Below are positions 17,572 to 27,100 of a stretch of 64,000 bases of DNA, piece after piece. Each line of letters starts with the position of its first letter. Positions within the stretch are counted from its first letter, which is position 1. The DNA lies in the NCBI RefSeq assembly GCF_001570525.1, contig NZ_BBXC01000008.1:523841-587840 (forward strand). The letters are read 5' to 3'. The position numbers were made by a program, and so were the translations under genes. The DNA is from Herbidospora sakaeratensis. Its GTDB lineage: Bacteria > Actinomycetota > Actinomycetes > Streptosporangiales > Streptosporangiaceae. The notes beneath the pieces are model-generated. The model was given only the letters and a program-made list of their open reading frames with translations, made no database searches and was not told where the DNA came from.

Positions 17572-18747
17572 ATGTCGCGGCCGGTCGTCCGGGTGATCGT
17601 TCTGGTATCGGTGCTGGTCGCGGGGTTACTCGCGCCCGGGCAGGCCGTCGCCGCGCCGAGGACCCACCTGGTGGGCACCTGGTCGGCCGCGACCGACCGG
17701 CTGCCGACCGCGATCGGCGGGCAGACCGTGCGCATGATCGTCCGGCTCTCCGCGGGCGGCTCGGGGCTGCGGCTGCGGTTGTCGAACCTGTACGGTCCGG
17801 CTCCGATCGTGCTGCGGTCGGTGCACGTCGGCCGCCAGGCCTACGGGGCGGAGATCGAGACCGGCACCAACACGCCGGTGTTGTTCGGCCGCCGGAACTA
17901 CGTCCGGATCCCGGCGGGCAAGGCGGTGTGGAGCGATCCGCTGCCCAAGAGGTTCGCCGCCGGGAGCGACCTGGTCGTCAGCGTGTTCGTGCCCGGCAAC
18001 CACGCGCGGGTGACGGGGCACGAGAGGGCGTACGCGACGACCTTCCTGTCCGACCCGGGCGACCACGCGGCCAAGGACGACGGGTTCCAGTTCAGCTACA
18101 CCAGCACGCAGTGGTACTTCCTCGACCGCGTCGCCGTCACCGCCCCCGCGACGGTGCCCGCCGTGGTGGCCATCGGCGACTCGCTGACCGACGGCGCGGG
18201 CCAGCCGACCGACTCCAACCGCCGCTGGACCGACTTCCTCAGCCAGCGGCTGCGGGGCCGGGCCTCGGTGCTGAACGTCGGCATCTCGGGCAACCGGCTG
18301 CTCCGGCCCGTCACGGGCGCCAGCGTGCTGCAGCGGTTCAGCCGCGACGCGCTCGGCCAGCCGGGCGTGAAGACGGTCGTGGTGTTCTCCGGCATCAACG
18401 ACATCTGCAAGGGCGACTACACCTCGGCGGGGCCGCTGATCGCGGCGTACAAGAGGCTGATCAAGCTGGCGCACCGGCAGAAGGTGCGCGTCGTCGGCGC
18501 CACGCTGACGCCCTTCTACGGCTACCCCGCGTGGAGCGAGGAGCGGGAGGCGGTGCGGCAGCAGGTCAACCGGTGGATCCGCACCAGCGGGGCGTTCGAC
18601 GCGGTCGCCGACTTCGACGCGGCGCTGCGCGACCCCACCTATCCCGACCAGTTGCGGGTCTCCTATGATTCGGGCGACCACATCCACCTGAGCGACGCGG
18701 GCCGGCGGAAACTGGCCTATTCACTCCGGCTGTCCCAGATCGTCTGA
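17572..18747 (+). CDS. Secreted SGNH/GDSL hydrolase
   Basis: The 391-residue protein has a Sec signal peptide (residues 1-28, ending AVAAP). All four SGNH blocks are present: GDSLTDG with Ser204, the Gly of VGISGN, Asn in GIND, and the Asp-His pair in DHIHLSD (Asp369, His372). The ~170-residue region before block I is a beta-rich ancillary domain, as in actinobacterial two-domain esterases. It should hydrolyse ester bonds (carbohydrate acetyl or lipid esters) outside the cell. ATG 17572 follows AGGGGAG (17561-17567). It is divergent from the STAND ATPase gene. Confidence 0.92.
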   Translation: MSRPVVRVIVLVSVLVAGLLAPGQAVAAPRTHLVGTWSAATDRLPTAIGGQTVRMIVRLSAGGSGLRLRLSNLYGPAPIVLRSVHVGRQAYGAEIETGTNTPVLFGRRNYVRIPAGKAVWSDPLPKRFAAGSDLVVSVFVPGNHARVTGHERAYATTFLSDPGDHAAKDDGFQFSYTSTQWYFLDRVAVTAPATVPAVVAIGDSLTDGAGQPTDSNRRWTDFLSQRLRGRASVLNVGISGNRLLRPVTGASVLQRFSRDALGQPGVKTVVVFSGINDICKGDYTSAGPLIAAYKRLIKLAHRQKVRVVGATLTPFYGYPAWSEEREAVRQQVNRWIRTSGAFDAVADFDAALRDPTYPDQLRVSYDSGDHIHLSDAGRRKLAYSLRLSQIV

Positions 18748-18816
18748 GACGTCCGGTTAACGCGTGGGCCACCGCGCCGTCAGCGCCGGTTCACGCTGCT
18801 TCGCCACGCTTCGCGC

Positions 18817-20349
18817 ATGCACAACAGGACCCTCCTCCTCACCGGCGCGCTCGTCGCCGGGCTGCTCGTCGCCACGCCCGCGGCCGCGACCCCCGGCAAG
18901 GGCATCACGCTGCAGTTCCTCGGCCGGTACACCACCGGCGCCTTCGACGCCGGCGCGTCGGAGATCACCGCGTACGACGCGAAGACCCGCCGCGTCTTCG
19001 TCGTCAACGCCCAGGACGGCACCGTCGACGTGCTCGACATCCGCGACCCGAGGGCCCCCAAGAAGGTCGGCACCCTGCAGACCCCCGGCGCCAACAGCGT
19101 CGCGGTCAAGAACGGCCTCATCGCCGTCGCCCAGCAGGCCGACGACAAGACCAAGCCGGGCACGGTCGGCTTCTTCTCGGCCACCACCCTGAAGAAGCTG
19201 CGCTCGGTGACCGTCGGCGCGCTCCCCGACATGCTGACCTTCACCCCCGACGGCTCCAAGGTGCTCGTCGCCAACGAGGGCGAGCCGGCCGGCTACTGCG
19301 AGGGCGACGTCGACCCCGAGGGCTCGATCAGCATCGTGGACGTCCGCCGCGGGTCGGTGAAGACCGCCGACTTCAAGAAGTACATCGGCAGGGAGGACCG
19401 GCTCCGCGCCCAGGGGATCAGGATCTACGGCCCCAGGGCCAACGCCGCCCAGGACTTCGAGCCCGAGTACATCACCACCGACAAGCACGGCCGCACCGCC
19501 TGGGTCTCGCTCCAGGAGAACAACGCGTTCGCGATCGTCGACCTGCGCTCGGGCCGGGTCGAGGACGTCGTGCCGCTGGGCCTGAAGGACCACAACCGCC
19601 CCGGCGCCGGCCTGGACGCCTCCGACAAGGACGGCAAGATCAACATCGTGTCGCGTCCGGTCAAGGGCATGTACCAGCCCGACGCGCTGGCCTCCTACCA
19701 GTCGCACGGCCGCACCTACGTCGTGGCCGCCAACGAGGGCGACGCCCGCGACTGGGAGTGCTTCGCCGAGGAGGTCCGCGTCAAGGACCTCACGACCACG
19801 CTCCCCGACGCGCTGAAGGCCGACGCCGAGCTCGGCCGGCTGACCGTCAGCTCGACCTCGCCGAAGAACGCCCAGGGCGTCACCACCGAGCTGCACGCCA
19901 TGGGCGCCCGCTCGATCTCGATCCGCGATGAGGACGGCCGCCTGGTGTGGGACTCGGGCGACCAGATCGAGAAGCTCGTCGCCACGGAGCTCCCGGCCGA
20001 GTTCAACGCCGACCAGGAGAACAAGAGCTTCGACTCGCGCAGCGACAACAAGGGCCCCGAGCCCGAGGGCGTGACCGTCGGCGACGTCAGGGGCCGCACC
20101 TACGCCTTCGCCGGCCTGGAGCGCGTCGGCGGCGTCGTCGCCTTCGACGTGACCGACCCCCGCCACCCGAGGATCGCCGACTACGTCAACAGCCGGAACT
20201 TCGCCGGTGACGTCGAGGCCGGCACCGGCGGCGACTCCGGCCCCGAGGGCGTGCTGTTCGTGCCCGCCTCCGACAGCCCGACCCGCAAGCCGCTGCTCGT
20301 GGTGGGTCACGAGATTTCCGGTACGACGGCGATCTACGAGATCCGGTAA
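18817..20349 (+). CDS. Secreted choice-of-anchor I family beta-propeller protein
   Basis: The 510-residue protein has a signal peptide (1-24, TPAAA). Repeated beta-propeller blades follow, such as RRVFVVNAQDGTVDVLDIRD and SKVLVANEGEPAGY, and later FEPEYI and GPEPEGVTVGDV. These match the choice-of-anchor I family, related to esterase-like and alkaline-phosphatase-type propellers often encoded with secreted hydrolases. No C-terminal sorting signal is seen, so it is probably released. The enzymatic activity is not established. The gene follows the SGNH gene by 69 bases in the same direction and may share its transcript. Confidence 0.85.
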   Translation: MHNRTLLLTGALVAGLLVATPAAATPGKGITLQFLGRYTTGAFDAGASEITAYDAKTRRVFVVNAQDGTVDVLDIRDPRAPKKVGTLQTPGANSVAVKNGLIAVAQQADDKTKPGTVGFFSATTLKKLRSVTVGALPDMLTFTPDGSKVLVANEGEPAGYCEGDVDPEGSISIVDVRRGSVKTADFKKYIGREDRLRAQGIRIYGPRANAAQDFEPEYITTDKHGRTAWVSLQENNAFAIVDLRSGRVEDVVPLGLKDHNRPGAGLDASDKDGKINIVSRPVKGMYQPDALASYQSHGRTYVVAANEGDARDWECFAEEVRVKDLTTTLPDALKADAELGRLTVSSTSPKNAQGVTTELHAMGARSISIRDEDGRLVWDSGDQIEKLVATELPAEFNADQENKSFDSRSDNKGPEPEGVTVGDVRGRTYAFAGLERVGGVVAFDVTDPRHPRIADYVNSRNFAGDVEAGTGGDSGPEGVLFVPASDSPTRKPLLVVGHEISGTTAIYEIR

Positions 20350-20367
20350 AGGTCTACCGTTTGGGGC

Positions 20368-21948
20368 ATGGTGACCCCGCTCGACCCCGACGACCCGCGC
20401 TCCCTGGGCGAATACCGGCTGACCGGACGCCTCGGGGAGGGCGGGCAGGGGGTCGTCTACCTGGGCGTCGCGCCGTCGGGCGGCCACGTGGCGGTCAAAC
20501 TGCTGCGCGGGGCCGACGACGGCGTCCGCCACCAGTTGGGCCGGGAACTGGCCGCCCTGCGGAACGTGGCCCCGTTCTGCACGGCGCGGGTGCTGGCGGC
20601 CGACGTGGCCGGGCGGCGGCCCTACGTGGTCTCGGAGTACGTCGACGGCCCCTCGCTCCAGGAGCGGGTCTCCTCGGCGGGCCCCCTGACGGGCGGGGAG
20701 CTCGACCGGCTCGCCGTCGGGACGGCGACGGCCCTGGCGGCCATCCACGCGGCCGGGGTGGTGCACCGGGACTTCAAGCCCGGCAACGTGCTGCTGGGCC
20801 CCGACGGGCCCCGCGTGGTCGACTTCGGCATCGCCCGGCCGAGCGAGAGCGAGACCATCACCGGCGGCCCGATCGGCACGCCCGCCTACATGGCCCCCGA
20901 GCAGATCGCCGGCCAGCGGGCCTCGGCGGCCTCCGACGTGTTCGCGTGGGGCGCGACCATCATCTACGCCGCGACCGGGCGGGCGGCCTTCGGCGCCGAC
21001 TCGGTCGCGTCGGTGCTGCACCGCATCATGACCGTGGACCCCGACGTGTCGGGCGTGCCCGCCCCGCTGCGCGGCCTGGTGGCCCGGTGCGTGGCGAAGG
21101 ACCCTGCGGCCCGGCCGTCGGCCCGTGACCTGCTGCTGACGCTGGTGGGCGCGGCCCCCGACCCGTTACGGGCGGGCGAGGCGGCGGCCCACGGGATGCC
21201 TCCGCGACCAGACGACCCGGCAGCCCGCCACGGCTCCGGATTCGACAGGCCCGCCGCTTTCGGTAACCCCGTCGCTTTCGGCACCGGGCCGAGTGATCCT
21301 CGGGCTTCGAGTGATCCGGCGCCCGGCCTTTGGGCCGACGACCCCGACCGGCGGCGGTTCACCGAGCCGCCCGCGTGGGCGGGGCACTCGACGCAGGGTC
21401 CCGGCGCCGCGCCGCCGGCGACGCCCCCCGCCAACCGGAAGGCGCTGGCGTTCGCGTTCGCCGCGCTGGGAGCGGCGCTGTTCGCGGCCGCCGCCGTCTT
21501 CGTGCCGCAACTGCTCTCCCCCGACCGGGAGCCCACGGTCGTGAGGACGACGTCGACGCCCACGGAGGTCAGGACCTCCGCGCCGCCGCCCCGGGAGATC
21601 GACCCCACGGCCTCCCCGTCCACCGACGCGGGCTCGGGCATCCCGGAGGCGTTCGACGGCAGGTGGGAGGGGCACATCGTGCCGTCCAACCCCGTCATGA
21701 GCGAGCACGACGTCTCCGTCGACCTCGACGCGGGCGAGACCACCGGCAGGTGGTCGGAGGACCCGTGCGAGGGCACCCTCACGCTCACCTCGGCGTCGGC
21801 CCAATCGGCCGAGTTCCGGCTCGACGGGCTCGGCGGGCAGTGCGTGCCGGGCACCGTGGTGCTGACCCTGAAGGACGGCAAGGCCGAGTACGTCTGGAAC
21901 GACGACCTCGGCCTGCTCTCCTACACCGGCACGCTGACCCGCCGCTAG
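20368..21948 (+). CDS. Transmembrane serine/threonine protein kinase
   Basis: The 526-residue protein carries a Hanks-type kinase domain: GEGGQGVVY (23-31), Lys44 in AVK, HRDFKPGN (133-140), DFG (152-154) and APE (176-178). A Pro/Ala-rich juxtamembrane segment (~270-355) and one membrane helix (~358-382) follow. An extracellular C-terminal domain of ~145 residues contains two spaced cysteines (CEGTL and GGQC). The outside domain has no PASTA repeats, so the sensed signal is unknown. The start lies 18 bases after the previous gene. Its stop abuts the stop of the converging HAD gene. Confidence 0.93.
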   Translation: MVTPLDPDDPRSLGEYRLTGRLGEGGQGVVYLGVAPSGGHVAVKLLRGADDGVRHQLGRELAALRNVAPFCTARVLAADVAGRRPYVVSEYVDGPSLQERVSSAGPLTGGELDRLAVGTATALAAIHAAGVVHRDFKPGNVLLGPDGPRVVDFGIARPSESETITGGPIGTPAYMAPEQIAGQRASAASDVFAWGATIIYAATGRAAFGADSVASVLHRIMTVDPDVSGVPAPLRGLVARCVAKDPAARPSARDLLLTLVGAAPDPLRAGEAAAHGMPPRPDDPAARHGSGFDRPAAFGNPVAFGTGPSDPRASSDPAPGLWADDPDRRRFTEPPAWAGHSTQGPGAAPPATPPANRKALAFAFAALGAALFAAAAVFVPQLLSPDREPTVVRTTSTPTEVRTSAPPPREIDPTASPSTDAGSGIPEAFDGRWEGHIVPSNPVMSEHDVSVDLDAGETTGRWSEDPCEGTLTLTSASAQSAEFRLDGLGGQCVPGTVVLTLKDGKAEYVWNDDLGLLSYTGTLTRR

Positions 21949-22593
21949 CTAACGGAGCCGTTCGGCCAGCTCGGTCAGGCTGTCGACGATCATGTCGGCC
22001 TTGGCGGCGTCGTCGCGGCGGGCGTGCAGAAAACCCCACGGGCCACGGCGCAGCAGCGCGGTCTTCATCCCGGCCGCCAGCGCGGGCAGCACGTCGTTGT
22101 CCACCCGGTCGCCCACGTAGAGGATCTCGTCGGGCGCGCGGCCGGTCACGGCCACGACCTTGGCGAAGAACGCGGGGTCGGGCTTGGAGACGCCCCAGCC
22201 GGCGCTGGTGTAGATGCCGTCGTGGGGCAGGTCCATGACGACCAGCTGGTCGTACGCCTGGATGGGCTGGTTCCCGGCGATGACGACCTGGTAGCCGCCG
22301 TCGCGCATCGCGGCCAGCGACGACCGCACGTCGGGGTAGAGGTCGTCGGCGTCGAAGTTCTCGCGCAGGCCGTCGGGGTCGTCCTTCTCCCAGGCGGCGA
22401 GTTCGGCGGAGAGGTCGATGCCGGGGCGGACCAACTCGAAGGCGGCGCGGTAGGAGCCGTTGGTGGCGGCCATGGCTCCCAGCGCGCCCATCAGGGTCAT
22501 CGGGGTGACGCCGAGGCGGACCGCCCAGCGCGTCCAGATGCGCGTCTCGTCGATCAACGTCTCCCCGACGTCGAGCACCACAGACCTGATCAT
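21949..22593 (-). CDS. HAD superfamily hydrolase (subfamily IA)
   Basis: The 214-residue protein begins MIRSVVLDVGETLIDE, with motif I DVGET (the second Asp is replaced by Gly, as in many subfamily IA members). It has IAGNQP as motif II, KPDPAFF with the motif III Lys, and YVGDRVDND as motif IV. A helical cap lies between motifs I and II. It is a soluble phosphatase-like enzyme of unknown substrate. ATG 22593 is preceded by GGAGGGGG, so the longer start at 22617 was rejected. The stop is adjacent to the stop of the kinase gene on the other strand. Confidence 0.9.
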   Translation of the reverse strand: MIRSVVLDVGETLIDETRIWTRWAVRLGVTPMTLMGALGAMAATNGSYRAAFELVRPGIDLSAELAAWEKDDPDGLRENFDADDLYPDVRSSLAAMRDGGYQVVIAGNQPIQAYDQLVVMDLPHDGIYTSAGWGVSKPDPAFFAKVVAVTGRAPDEILYVGDRVDNDVLPALAAGMKTALLRRGPWGFLHARRDDAAKADMIVDSLTELAERLR

Positions 22594-22849
22594 TTTTCCC
22601 CCTCCACGAACGACCACCCACCCTATATGGCCGACATCGGCAGATCATGACGACAGGTCGGCCGACGACGTGATTTACCACGATTAACCAAGAGACTTTT
22701 CCCATTTCCTCCTTTACCGACATTGGAGGCGAAGCACAAAAAAATTTCCAACGCTTCCCTTCTCGCGATAGCTTGCGATATAAATCACACAGACCGAGGG
22801 CCACACGAGCCACGAAAAGCCACTCCAAGAACAGGCGACCACTCAGCTC
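22594..22849. other. AT-rich intergenic segment before the MFS gene
   Basis: This 256-base gap is far less GC-rich than its surroundings: the line 22681-22740 has 27 G+C in 60 by hand count. It holds no convincing gene. It must carry the promoters of the HAD gene (minus strand) and the MFS gene (plus strand). A partial repeat GCGATA-N5-GCGATA occurs near 22770-22785. The composition suggests the left edge of an imported piece. Confidence 0.5.
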
Positions 22850-24142
22850 ATGCATTTCAATATCGGCCGGTTGGCAATGTGGTGTGGCGGGCTGACCCAG
22901 ACGTCTTTCTGCCTGCTTGAGCTGAGTGTTCCTCTGGTCGCATTGATGAACGGCCACTCGCCGCTCACGATGGGGTTACTGCTCTCCGTCTCCATGATCA
23001 GCAGGCTCGTCGCCACTTTCCCGGCCGGCCTGTACATTGAGAAGTTAAGCCCTTTCAGCGTGCTCAACTGGAGCAACGGCATCCAGGCGATCGTGATCGT
23101 CCTGCTGATGTGGGCCGGCGACGCCGGAAATCTGAACATGACGAGTCTCATCGTCTATTCCGTTTCCAGCGGGTTCATCGGAGCCTTCACATCAACCGCC
23201 GGCACCAGAATGTTGTCCAGCATAAGAAGCCGCCGGTCAGAGGGAAGCGGCGCCGATCGCTACGAAATGATCATCCAGGGAGCCAACGTGGCAGGGCGCC
23301 TCGTCGGCGTCTGCCTGATGGTCCTCGACCCGGCCGCCGGATTGGCCGCCGGCACGATCATGTCTGTGGCGGCGCTGCTGATCGGGGCGGAGGCCGCGAA
23401 GTACCAATCGCCCGTCTACTCCCCCGCACGCAGGAGTCTCCCCGACGCCGTCGACGGACTGCGCCACATAGGCGCCGACTCCTTCCTGACCACGGCGCTG
23501 TGGGTTGTCCTGATGACGACGATGACGGCGCAGGCACTCACCATCGATCTCCTCTCGACGCTCGCCGGCGATCCGATGGTGACCGGTCTCATCGTCGCCA
23601 TGGCGCCGTTCGGAGGGCTCGTCGGGGCCCGCCTGGCCCGCTATCGCAAGAGGTTCGGGTGGCGTCTCGAACGTCTCACCAGTCGTGGACGATGGCCGCG
23701 GCAACGGCAGGTCCAGTGGGCGCTGGCTTCCGGGTTCGCCCTGGTGGGCCCCAATCGCTCGATCCTTATCGTGCAAGCCTGGGTCTGGGTGGTCGTCCTG
23801 CTGCTCCCCGTGGAGAACACGTGGCGACTTGGCTTCGGATTGTTCACGATGGGATTCATCGGCACGATCGCCAATGTGTCGATTATGACGGTGATCGAAC
23901 ACCGCGTGGAGGAAGGCAAACGCGGACCGGTTCATGCTGCGATACGCCTCGCGGCAGTGGCCGGTCTCATTCTGGGTCCCACCATAGGCGGCTTTCTGGC
24001 TGCTCAAACGGGAGAGACGGGCACTTCGTCTTCTCTCGCGGTAGCCATGCTCGCGGCCACGGTAACAGGTACCGTGGCCCATCTATGGCGGGGCAGAAAA
24101 CGTCACGTATGCGTGCCTACAGCTGGGCCATCGCCTTTCTGA
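22850..24142 (+). CDS. MFS-type efflux transporter, probably horizontally acquired
   Basis: The 430-residue protein has about ten to twelve hydrophobic helices and the layout of major-facilitator drug/peptide exporters (MFS_3-like), with basic RYRKRF near the middle. Lines 22861 and 22921 have about 36 and 35 G+C in 60, against about 46 in the adjacent helicase gene, and third positions are mixed; this codon use differs sharply from the neighbours. No clear ribosome binding site precedes ATG 22850, so the start is uncertain. The 3' end overlaps the converging hrpA gene by 26 bases. The substrate is unknown. Confidence 0.8.
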   Translation: MHFNIGRLAMWCGGLTQTSFCLLELSVPLVALMNGHSPLTMGLLLSVSMISRLVATFPAGLYIEKLSPFSVLNWSNGIQAIVIVLLMWAGDAGNLNMTSLIVYSVSSGFIGAFTSTAGTRMLSSIRSRRSEGSGADRYEMIIQGANVAGRLVGVCLMVLDPAAGLAAGTIMSVAALLIGAEAAKYQSPVYSPARRSLPDAVDGLRHIGADSFLTTALWVVLMTTMTAQALTIDLLSTLAGDPMVTGLIVAMAPFGGLVGARLARYRKRFGWRLERLTSRGRWPRQRQVQWALASGFALVGPNRSILIVQAWVWVVVLLLPVENTWRLGFGLFTMGFIGTIANVSIMTVIEHRVEEGKRGPVHAAIRLAAVAGLILGPTIGGFLAAQTGETGTSSSLAVAMLAATVTGTVAHLWRGRKRHVCVPTAGPSPF

Positions 24143-27100
24143 TGCGTTTCTCCGACACGGGGGTCGGGGTGCCCAACTGCTGGGCGAAGAAGCTGACCCG
24201 GAGTTCCTCCAGCATCCACCGGATCTCGCCGACCGCCGGGGCGTCGCGGCGGGCCGGGGGCAACCCCGCGACCAGGTCGCGGTAGTCGTCTTCGAGGTCG
24301 TGGAGCTGGTGCATCAGGGTGCGGTCGCGGTGGACGTCGTCGGCCAGCTTCTCCAGCCGCCGTTCGACGGCCCGCAGGTAGCGGTGCAGGTCGGGCAGGC
24401 GCGAATAGCCGGTCTCCAGGACGAAGCCGGGGTAGACGAGCGACGAGAGCTGGTCGTTGACGTCGGCGACGATGTCGGGCGGGCCCTGGAGCCGGTTCTG
24501 GACGGCGTGCCAGACGCCCAGCACCTTCTCGACCCGCGTCACCGTCTCCCAGGTCACGGCGTAGAGGTCGGCGCGGACCTGGTCGAGGAGGGTGGTGAAG
24601 GCCGGTTCGTCCCACGCCGGGCCCTTGGCGTCGGTGATGAGCTTGTCGGCGGCGCAGGCGACGCAGTCGTCGAACAGGGCGGGGGCGCCGCCGTGGGGGC
24701 TTCGGGAGAGCGACAACTTCTCGGCCGTCGACAGGCCGCGCAGGATCTGCTTCGCCGGGTTCACCACGTTGAGCAGCACCAGCCTGCGGGTGCCGGCCCA
24801 CATGGCGCGCTCCTGTTCGGCGACGGTCTCGTACATGCGGACCGAGACGCTGGTCGTCTGGTCGGTCAGGGCCGGATAGGCCTTGAGGCGGCCCTGTTCG
24901 AAGACCTTCGGGAGGGCGCCGACGGTCCACGACGTGAGGCCGGTGCGCTCCAGGTTGTCGGCCGCCTCCGACAGGGTCTCGCGGATCTTCGGGGCGAGGC
25001 GGCGCTTGAGGCCCTGGAGGTCCTTGTCCTCGCCGACCATGCGCCGTTTGTCGTCGACGACCCGGTAGGTGACCCGCAGGTGGTCGGGCAGGGCCTCGAC
25101 GTTCCACGCGTCGCGGGGCACGGCGACGCCGGTCTGCCGCAGCAGCTCGCGTTCGAGGGCGTCGAGCAGCGGCTCGCTGCCGGGCCTCACCTGGGCGAGC
25201 ACGGCCTTGGCGTAGTTGGGGGCCGGCACGAAGTTGCGGCGCAGGTGCTTGGGCAGCGACCGGATCAGGGCCGTGACGAGCTCTTCGCGCAGGCCGGGGA
25301 TCTGCCAGTCGAGGCCCGCGTCGGTCACCTGGTTGAGCACCGACAGCGGCACGTGGACGGTCACGCCGTCGGCCTCGGTGCCGGGTTCGAACTGGTAGGT
25401 CAGCCGCATGCGGTGGCCGCCCTGGCGGACGGCGTCGGGGTAGTCCTGCGCGGAGACGCCGGAGTTCTCGTTGACCAGCATCTCGGGCGTGAAGGTCAGC
25501 GACGACTTGTCGGGCTGCTTCTTCCACCACGCGTCGAAGTGGGCGCCGGAGACGACGTCGGAGGGGATGCGCTGGTCGTAGAAGTCGAACAGGGTCTCGT
25601 CGTCGACGACGATGTCGCGCCGCCGGGCCTTCTCCTCCAGCTCGGCGGCCTCGGCGAGCAGCTTGCGGTTCTCGTGGAAGAACTTGTGGTGGGTGCGCCA
25701 GTCGCCCTCGACCAGGGCGTTGCGGACGAACAGCTCGCGGGCCAGCTCGGGGTCGATGCGGCCGTAGTTGACCTTGCGCTCGGTGACGATCGGGACCCCG
25801 TACAGGGTGACCTTCTCGTAGGCCATCACGGCGGCCTGGTCCTTCTCCCAGTGGGGTTCGCTGTAGGTGCGTTTGACCAGGTGCTGGGCGAGCGGCTCGA
25901 TCCACGACGGCTCGATCTTGGCGTTCACCCGGGCCCACAGGCGCGAGGTCTCGACCAGCTCGGCCGACATGACCCACTGGGGCTGCTGCCGGGCCAGTGC
26001 CGAGCCGGGGAAGATGGCGAACCGGGCGTTGCGGGCGCCGATGTACTCGGTCATCGGGCGGCGGCCGCCCGGCTGGTCCTTCTTGGCGACGTCCTTCACG
26101 CCGATGTGCGACAGCAGACCGGCCAGCAGCGACAGGTGCACCCGCTGCGGGTCGGCGTCGGCGGTGTTGACGACCACGCCGAGGCTGCGGGCGACCGAGC
26201 GGAGCTGGGCGTCGATGTCCTGCCACTCGCGCACGCGCAGGTAGTTGAGGTATTCGGCCTTGCACAACCGCCGGAACGCGCTCGACGACAGTTCCTTCTG
26301 CTGTTCGCGCAGGTAGCGCCACAGGTTCAGGTAGGTCAGGAAGTCGGATTCCTTGTCGGCGAAGCGCCGGTGCTTCTCGTCGGCGGCCTGCTGCTTGTCG
26401 GCGGGCCGCTCGCGCGGGTCCTGGATCGACAACGCCGCCGTGATGATCATCACTTCGCGGGCGCAGCCGTTGGTCTGGGCCTCCAGCACCATGCGGGCCA
26501 GGCGGGGGTCGACCGGGAGCTGGGCGAGCTTGCGGCCCATCGGGGTCAGGCCCGTGTTGTCGAGGGCGCCGAGCTCCTGGAGCAGGTTGACGCCGTCTTT
26601 GACCTGGCGCTGGTCGGGCGGCTCGACGAACGGGAACGCCGAGATGTCGCCCAGGCCCAGGCTGGTCATCTGGAGGATGACGCTGGCCAGGTTGGTGCGC
26701 AGGATCTCGGGGTCGGTGAACTCGGGGCGGCCGGTGAAGTCCTCCTCGTCGTAGAGGCGGATGCAGATGCCGTCGCTGGTACGCCCGCAGCGGCCCTTCC
26801 GCTGGTTCGCCGACGCCTGCGAGATGGGCTCGATGGGGAGGCGCTGCACCTTCAGCCGGTGGCTGTAGCGCGAGATGCGGGCGGTGCCGGGGTCGATGAC
26901 GTACTTGATGCCGGGCACGGTCAGCGAGGTCTCGGCGACGTTGGTCGCCAGCACGATCCGGCGGCGCGACCCCCGCTGGAACACCTTGTGCTGCTCGCCG
27001 GCCGACAGGCGGGCGTAGAGCGGCAGCACCTCCTCGCGGCGGTTCTTCAGCGCCTCGGCGGTGTCGCGGATCTCGCGTTCGCCGCTGAGGAAGACCAGGA

